Shown piece after piece: positions 6,274 to 9,812 of a stretch of DNA of 9,812 nt; position 1 is the stretch's first letter, and the number at the start of each line of letters is the position of its first letter. Below the pieces are notes generated by a model. It was given only the letters and a program-made list of their open reading frames with translations, made no database searches and had not been told where the DNA came from. Source of the stretch: DASXPG01 sp036493755 (GTDB lineage Bacteria; Gemmatimonadota; Gemmatimonadetes; Gemmatimonadales; JACORV01); assembly GCA_036493755.1 (NCBI GenBank), contig DASXPG010000199.1, positions 1-9,812 on the forward strand, read 5' to 3'. Made by a program: the position numbers and the translations under genes.

Positions 6274-7380
6274 ATGGCGGTGTCGGACAGCGACCAGAAG
6301 CTGCTGGAGATCCGCCGCCGGTTGCGCAACGCCGCGCTCGCGGCGCTCGGCGCGCTGGTCTTCGGCACCGGCGGCTACATGATCCTGGGGCGGAGTACGG
6401 GGCACGGGTTCATCGACTCCCTGTACATGACCGTCATTTCCCTCACCACGGTCGGCTACGGCGAGATCATCCCTATGGAGATGCATCCCTGGGGACGCGT
6501 CTTCACCATGGTGCTCCTGGTCTTCGGGCTGGGGCTGCTGGCCTATTTCGCATCGACGATGACGGTGTTCATCTTCGAGGGCCACCTGGGTCAGGTGTTC
6601 TGGAGGCAGCGCATGAAGAAGGCCATCGGCGAGATGAGAGAGCATTTCATCGTCTGCGGCGATCGCATCGTCGCGGCGCACATCATCGACGAGCTGCGCA
6701 GGGTGCAACGGCCGGTGGTCTCGGTCGTTCCCGCCGGCAGCACGCTGCATCCGCTGGCGACCGAAGGGGAGCTGGTGCAGGTCGAGGGCGATCCCGCCGA
6801 CGAGGACACCCTGAAGGACGCCGGCATCATGCGCGCCGCGGGCCTGGTCTCGGCGATGGAGTCGGATCGCGAGAATGTCCTGGTCACGCTCACGGCGCGG
6901 CAGACCAATCCGATCATGCGCATCGTGTCGATGCTGATCGAAGTCAAGAACGAGCAGAAGCTGCGCCGGGCCGGCGCCGACGCCGTGGTGAATACCTCGA
7001 TGATCGGCGGGCTGCGCGTGGCCTCCGAGATGATCCGCCCGACCGTGGTGACCTTCCTCGATTCGATGCTCCGCGACCGCGACAAGAACCTGCGCATCGA
7101 CGAAGTCACCATCGATCACGGCTCGCCGGCGATCGGCAAAAAGATCGGGCTGCTGGGCATCAACCAGATGAGCGGGTTGCTGCTGCTGGCGTACGTCACG
7201 CCGAACGGCGGGACCCGGACCTTCAAGCCCGATGATGCGCTGGTGGTCGAAGAGGGCGGGACGCTTCTGGTAATGGGCGGTCCGGATTCGGTGAGCGAGC
7301 TGCGCAATCGCTTCGGCGGCGCGCACGCCGGCAACCTCAAGACGACGATGGAGCGGATCGCGCCAATACGGCCCGCATAG
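6274..7380 (+). CDS. Two-TM potassium channel with RCK (TrkA-N/TrkA-C) regulatory domain
   Basis: This is a 368-residue potassium channel subunit that would form tetramers in the inner membrane. It has a short N-terminal helix, TM1 (about 22-38), a pore helix and selectivity filter T59-VGYGE64, and TM2 (about 77-101) with Gly85 and Gly87 as possible gating hinges. The cytoplasmic part has an RCK-N/Rossmann-like domain (about 124-240) and an RCK-C/TrkA_C domain (about 283-358, VTIDHGSPAIGKKI through GGTLLVMGG). The nucleotide loop is FIVCGDRIVAAHII and lacks the usual GxGxxG of NAD-binding RCK domains. This is comparable to calcium-gated MthK, whose equivalent loop is also degenerate. The acidic GDP turn is kept (EGDPADEDTLKDAGI), but by my hand alignment the two glutamates used by MthK for calcium are hydrophobic here, so the ligand is open. 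The start ATG has GGGGA six bases upstream. The 3' end overlaps the convergent PAP2 gene by 44 bp. Confidence 0.93.
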   Translation: MAVSDSDQKLLEIRRRLRNAALAALGALVFGTGGYMILGRSTGHGFIDSLYMTVISLTTVGYGEIIPMEMHPWGRVFTMVLLVFGLGLLAYFASTMTVFIFEGHLGQVFWRQRMKKAIGEMREHFIVCGDRIVAAHIIDELRRVQRPVVSVVPAGSTLHPLATEGELVQVEGDPADEDTLKDAGIMRAAGLVSAMESDRENVLVTLTARQTNPIMRIVSMLIEVKNEQKLRRAGADAVVNTSMIGGLRVASEMIRPTVVTFLDSMLRDRDKNLRIDEVTIDHGSPAIGKKIGLLGINQMSGLLLLAYVTPNGGTRTFKPDDALVVEEGGTLLVMGGPDSVSELRNRFGGAHAGNLKTTMERIAPIRPA

Positions 7381-8203
7381 GATCGGCGGCCGCGCACAGC
7401 GCGACGCCGAGCAGCGCGCCCGCGAGGGCGTCCACACCGTAGTGGAATTGTCCGAAGACCGTCCCCAGCGCCAGACCAATCGCCACCGGCGCAACCAGCA
7501 GCGCCAGCCAGCGCGCATCCCGCCAGAGCGAATAGACCGCGCACCACGTCGCCGCGACGTGCGATGAGGGGAATGCCGTTCCGATCGCCGAGCCGCCTTC
7601 GCTGAGCCAGCGCTCGAAGCGCGCCGTCGCCACCTGGGCGATCGGCCCGGTCGCGTTGCCGAAGAAGTAGCGCGGGCCGGCGACGGGAAAGAGCGAGAAG
7701 ATCAGGAAGCAGACATAGAAGCCCAGCGTCATGATGAAGCCGGCGCGCTCGAAGGCGTCGCGGGACCGACGGAAAAAGAGGAAAAGCGGCGGCAGGCACA
7801 GCAGCCAGTAGTACGACGCATAGCAGAAATGCAGAATGAAGGAGAGGGTGAGGTTGGGCATCCGTTGATGCCACGTCACGCTCACTTCGCCGCCGAAGAG
7901 TCCCACCTCCCAGTGCTGCACTGTCCGGTCGAACAGCCGTCCGACATCGATGTTGATCTCGCCGAGCTGGGTGTAGTAGGCCGCGGTGAGAATGATCGGG
8001 TAGGCGCCGCCCAGAAAATCGACGACCGCGCTGCGTGGCGCCCGCGCCAGCAGCCAGACGAGCAGCAGCGCGAGCAGGTTCCCGAGCACCAGCCAGGGCC
8101 AGCCTTCGACCTCGTGCGCATGCCACGCGAGCACGCAGGAATTGATCGCGAGGTAAGCGAGAAACAGCTTGTCGGTCGGGGTAACGCCCCGCTTCAGAGC
8201 CAA
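7337..8203 (-). CDS. PAP2-family membrane phosphotransferase, inositol-phosphorylceramide-synthase-like
   Basis: This is a 288-residue integral membrane protein with about six hydrophobic segments. Two PAP2 active-site blocks are present: FPSSHVAATW with the catalytic H215, and GQFHYGVDALAG with H254 and D258, both placed at the ends of C-terminal membrane helices. The first PAP2 block (KxxxxxxRP) is absent; at its place there is VAGPRYFFGNATG. A His-His-Asp triad with FPSxH and HYxxD is typical of the PAP2_3 branch, which includes Aur1-type inositol phosphorylceramide synthases and related phospholipid headgroup transferases. The substrate is therefore probably a lipid alcohol or phospholipid, and ceramide is suggested by the neighbours. 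The start is TTG at 8203 with AAGGA (8214-8210) six bases upstream, overlapping the end of the epimerase gene by 10 bp, so it is the third gene of the operon. Plain phosphatidate or undecaprenyl-diphosphate phosphatase is the main alternative. Confidence 0.85.
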   Translation of the reverse strand: MALKRGVTPTDKLFLAYLAINSCVLAWHAHEVEGWPWLVLGNLLALLLVWLLARAPRSAVVDFLGGAYPIILTAAYYTQLGEINIDVGRLFDRTVQHWEVGLFGGEVSVTWHQRMPNLTLSFILHFCYASYYWLLCLPPLFLFFRRSRDAFERAGFIMTLGFYVCFLIFSLFPVAGPRYFFGNATGPIAQVATARFERWLSEGGSAIGTAFPSSHVAATWCAVYSLWRDARWLALLVAPVAIGLALGTVFGQFHYGVDALAGALLGVALCAAADPMRAVLARSAPSSS

Positions 8204-9168
8204 CCGTGTTCCTTATACCAGGTCCCGGTGGTCTTCAACCCATCAGGCAGTGGAACCTTCGCCGTCCAGCCGAGCAACCGCTCGGCCTTGTCCACGTTGA
8301 GCAGCCAGGATGGTGCGAGAAACTCGGCGAGGCGCTCGGTGGTGAGAATGGTGCGCTGGCCCGTCGCCGCGGCGACGCGCTCGATCACCGCAATGACACC
8401 GGTCGCCAGCGGCCCGGGGACCGGCAGTATCATCGGATTCGCGCCGATCGCCGTTCCCGCGGCTCGGCTCACCTCGCGGCTCAGCTTCACCTCGCGATTC
8501 GCGGCGTGGAAGATCTGCCGATTCGCTTCGCCTCGGGTGCCCGCGAGGATCAGCGCCTCGACCAGGTCGCCGACATATACCAGCGACAACTCCTGCGTGC
8601 CGGTGCCGAAGACCGGCGCGATGCCGCGCCGCACCAGCTTGAAGAGCTTGAGGAAGGCCTTGTCGCGGGGGCCGTACACCGCGGGCGGGCGCACCACGGC
8701 CCACGGCAACTCCGAGCCGCGTACCGCCAGCTCGCCGGCAAGCTTGCTGCGGCCGTACGAGGTAATGGGGTGGGTCTCGGCTTCTTCGCGCAGCGGCTCG
8801 CCGCGCCGGGACGGACCGACCGCCGCCTGCGAGCTGACGTGGACGAAGCGCGTCAGCCCGGGAACGGTGCGGCGGACCGCGTCGAGCAATCGGCGGGTGC
8901 CGGTTTCGTTGACCGCGAAGAACTCGGCTTCGTTGCGCGCGTCGGTGATGCCGGCGACGTGATACACGACATCCACGCCGGCCAGGGCGACTTCGAGCGC
9001 GCGATCGTTTTCGAGGGACCCGTTGACGGGCTTGATGCCTGCTGCTGTCAGGGCTGCGTGCTGCTCGGGGCGGCGGGCCAAGGCGACGACTTCGTGACCG
9101 CGGGAGGCGAGGGTTTCGGCGAGGTGGCTTCCTACGAATCCGGTGGCGCCGGTGACCAGCGATCTCAC
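8194..9168 (-). CDS. NAD-dependent epimerase/dehydratase family (extended SDR) protein, possible ceramide reductase
   Basis: This 324-residue cytoplasmic enzyme has an N-terminal Rossmann fold with T6-GATGFVG13 for NAD(P) binding, the active-site strand FVHVSSQAAVGPS (Ser112/113) and the catalytic Y138-x3-K142 pair in SYGRSKLAGE. These are followed by VVRPPAVYGPRD, a substrate-domain signature of extended SDRs. The length is normal for the family and all catalytic residues are present. The start is GTG at 9168, whose GTGA overlaps the TGA of the upstream acyltransferase. This 4-bp stop/start overlap indicates coupling, and the Shine-Dalgarno is weak. A longer open frame upstream is just the shadow of the acyltransferase gene. 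The extended SDR family acts on sugar nucleotides, sterols and, in bacterial sphingolipid synthesis, on the ceramide keto group (CerR of Caulobacter). With an acyltransferase before it and a PAP2 enzyme after it, a lipid substrate is favoured, but sugar-nucleotide or flavonoid-type activity cannot be excluded. Confidence 0.9.
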   Translation of the reverse strand: MRSLVTGATGFVGSHLAETLASRGHEVVALARRPEQHAALTAAGIKPVNGSLENDRALEVALAGVDVVYHVAGITDARNEAEFFAVNETGTRRLLDAVRRTVPGLTRFVHVSSQAAVGPSRRGEPLREEAETHPITSYGRSKLAGELAVRGSELPWAVVRPPAVYGPRDKAFLKLFKLVRRGIAPVFGTGTQELSLVYVGDLVEALILAGTRGEANRQIFHAANREVKLSREVSRAAGTAIGANPMILPVPGPLATGVIAVIERVAAATGQRTILTTERLAEFLAPSWLLNVDKAERLLGWTAKVPLPDGLKTTGTWYKEHGWL

Positions 9169-9812
9169 AGCGTCTTGTCGTACATCCGCAGACGCTTGTA
9201 CTCCCGGAAGCCGAGCTTCAGCATGCCGTTGATGATCGCCGGGTTGTTCTCGAGCAGCCAGCTGGCCTCGCACTCGTAGATCCCGATCTTGATGCCGTTG
9301 CTCCAGGTGTAGTGGTAGAGCATCGCGTCGGCGCCGGTGCGGCGGTACTCGGGGAAGACGCCGAGGATCAGCGTACGGCCGAGATGGATCTTGCGGCGAT
9401 ACCAGAGAATCTTGAGCAGGCCGAAGGGGAAGAGCCGGCCCGACTTGTTGTGCTTCAGCGCCACGTTGAAGTCGGGAATGGTGACGCCCATGCCGATGAG
9501 CTTCCCCTCGATTTCGGCGAAGACGATCATCTCCGGCACCACGACCGGCTTCAGCGCCTTGGCCATGAAGTCGATCTCGGCGTCGGTCATGGGGATGAAG
9601 CCCCAGTTTTTCTCCCACGCCTTGTTGTAGACCTCTTTCACCTTCGCGACTTCGGCGTCGAAGTTCTTCATGTCGAGGTGGCGGAGCGTGATCTTGTAGC
9701 GCTCCTGTAGCTTCTTCACTCCCTCGGCCAGACGCTCCGGCGGGCGCGCGTCGGGCCCTCCGCCGTGATAGCAGAGCAGATCCATCACTTTGGCGAATCC
9801 CGCCTTGACGAC
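9165..9812 (-). CDS. GNAT-like N-acyltransferase, 5' end outside window; possible bacterial ceramide synthase
   Basis: The last 215 residues are visible; the gene runs off the right edge, reading VVKAGFAKVMDLLCY at its upstream end. Visible features are ITLRHLDMKNFDAEVAKV, the block YNKAWEKNWGFIPMTDAE, a strand with VPEMIVFAEIEGKLIGMGV, a GNAT-like acyl-CoA loop in GVFPEYRRTGADAML, and a C-terminal ECEASWLLENNPAIINGML then LRMYDKTL. This is a widespread, poorly named family of about 370-400 residues whose members are usually annotated only as GNAT or hypothetical proteins. The bacterial ceramide synthase bCerS of Caulobacter is a GNAT-fold acyltransferase; I suspect this is a relative, but that rests on recollection and on the neighbouring genes, not on a computed alignment. 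An internal GTG/ATG at 9788/9785 exists, but the coding pattern continues upstream to the window edge, so it is not taken as the start. Its stop overlaps the epimerase start by 4 bp. Confidence 0.85.
   Translation of the reverse strand, partial: VVKAGFAKVMDLLCYHGGGPDARPPERLAEGVKKLQERYKITLRHLDMKNFDAEVAKVKEVYNKAWEKNWGFIPMTDAEIDFMAKALKPVVVPEMIVFAEIEGKLIGMGVTIPDFNVALKHNKSGRLFPFGLLKILWYRRKIHLGRTLILGVFPEYRRTGADAMLYHYTWSNGIKIGIYECEASWLLENNPAIINGMLKLGFREYKRLRMYDKTL

Noticed and set aside
8206..9279. Plus-strand frame opposite the epimerase gene
   Set aside because: It has no domain signature, and the opposite strand carries an intact Rossmann motif and YxxxK catalytic pair.
9169..9618. Upstream extension of the epimerase frame
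   Set aside because: It reads His/Arg/Asp-rich sequence out of frame with the acyltransferase gene. The GTGA overlap at 9168-9165 gives a natural coupled start directly before the Rossmann motif.
1..9812. tRNA or rRNA genes, CRISPR arrays, insertion sequences and attachment sites
   Set aside because: I saw no cloverleaf-like segments, regularly spaced repeats, transposase or integrase motifs, or terminal inverted repeats. Nearly all of the window is accounted for by the listed genes.

Overview
This is a GC-rich, gene-dense bacterial chromosomal window with G/C-heavy third codon positions. It shows no mobile elements, RNA genes or CRISPR. The combination of a VIT-VWA protein with an ECF sigma factor and zinc-finger anti-sigma factor, orphan membrane proteins and a lipid-modification operon would suit Gemmatimonadota, Acidobacteriota or Myxococcota-like soil bacteria. 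No gene here fixes the phylum, so this is a loose inference.

Layout from left to right. (1) Positions 1-167 hold the 3' end of a plus-strand gene, possibly the C-terminal domain of an FAD-dependent reductase. It meets the next gene tail to tail with overlapping stop codons. (2) Positions 164-4187 hold a compact minus-strand operon, in transcription order: a secreted VIT-VWA protein, an ECF sigma-70 factor, and a membrane-anchored zinc-finger anti-sigma factor. The sigma factor has no ATG/GTG/TTG where homology and the Shine-Dalgarno sequence say it should start. The codon there is ACG, immediately after and in frame with the VWA stop codon. (3) Positions 4188-4287 form a gap with a strong hairpin and a repeated heptamer. 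(4) Positions 4288-6168 encode an unrecognised minus-strand protein with about seven membrane segments and a prealbumin/carboxypeptidase-regulatory-like C-terminus. (5) Positions 6169-6273 form a divergent intergenic region with a stem-loop covering the next gene's ribosome binding site. (6) Positions 6274-7380 encode a plus-strand two-TM potassium channel with an RCK regulatory domain. (7) Positions 7337-9812 hold a second minus-strand operon, in transcription order: a GNAT-like acyltransferase (5' end outside the window), an NAD-dependent epimerase/short-chain reductase, and a PAP2-family membrane phosphotransferase with an inositol-phosphorylceramide-synthase-like active site.

Two modules are of interest. 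The second operon can be read as part of a bacterial sphingolipid pathway: the acyltransferase would fit a bacterial ceramide synthase, the SDR a ceramide reductase, and the PAP2 enzyme would transfer a phospho-headgroup to ceramide. The first operon couples a cell-envelope VWA protein to an ECF sigma/anti-sigma switch through tight translational linkage. Both readings are inferences from domains and gene order.
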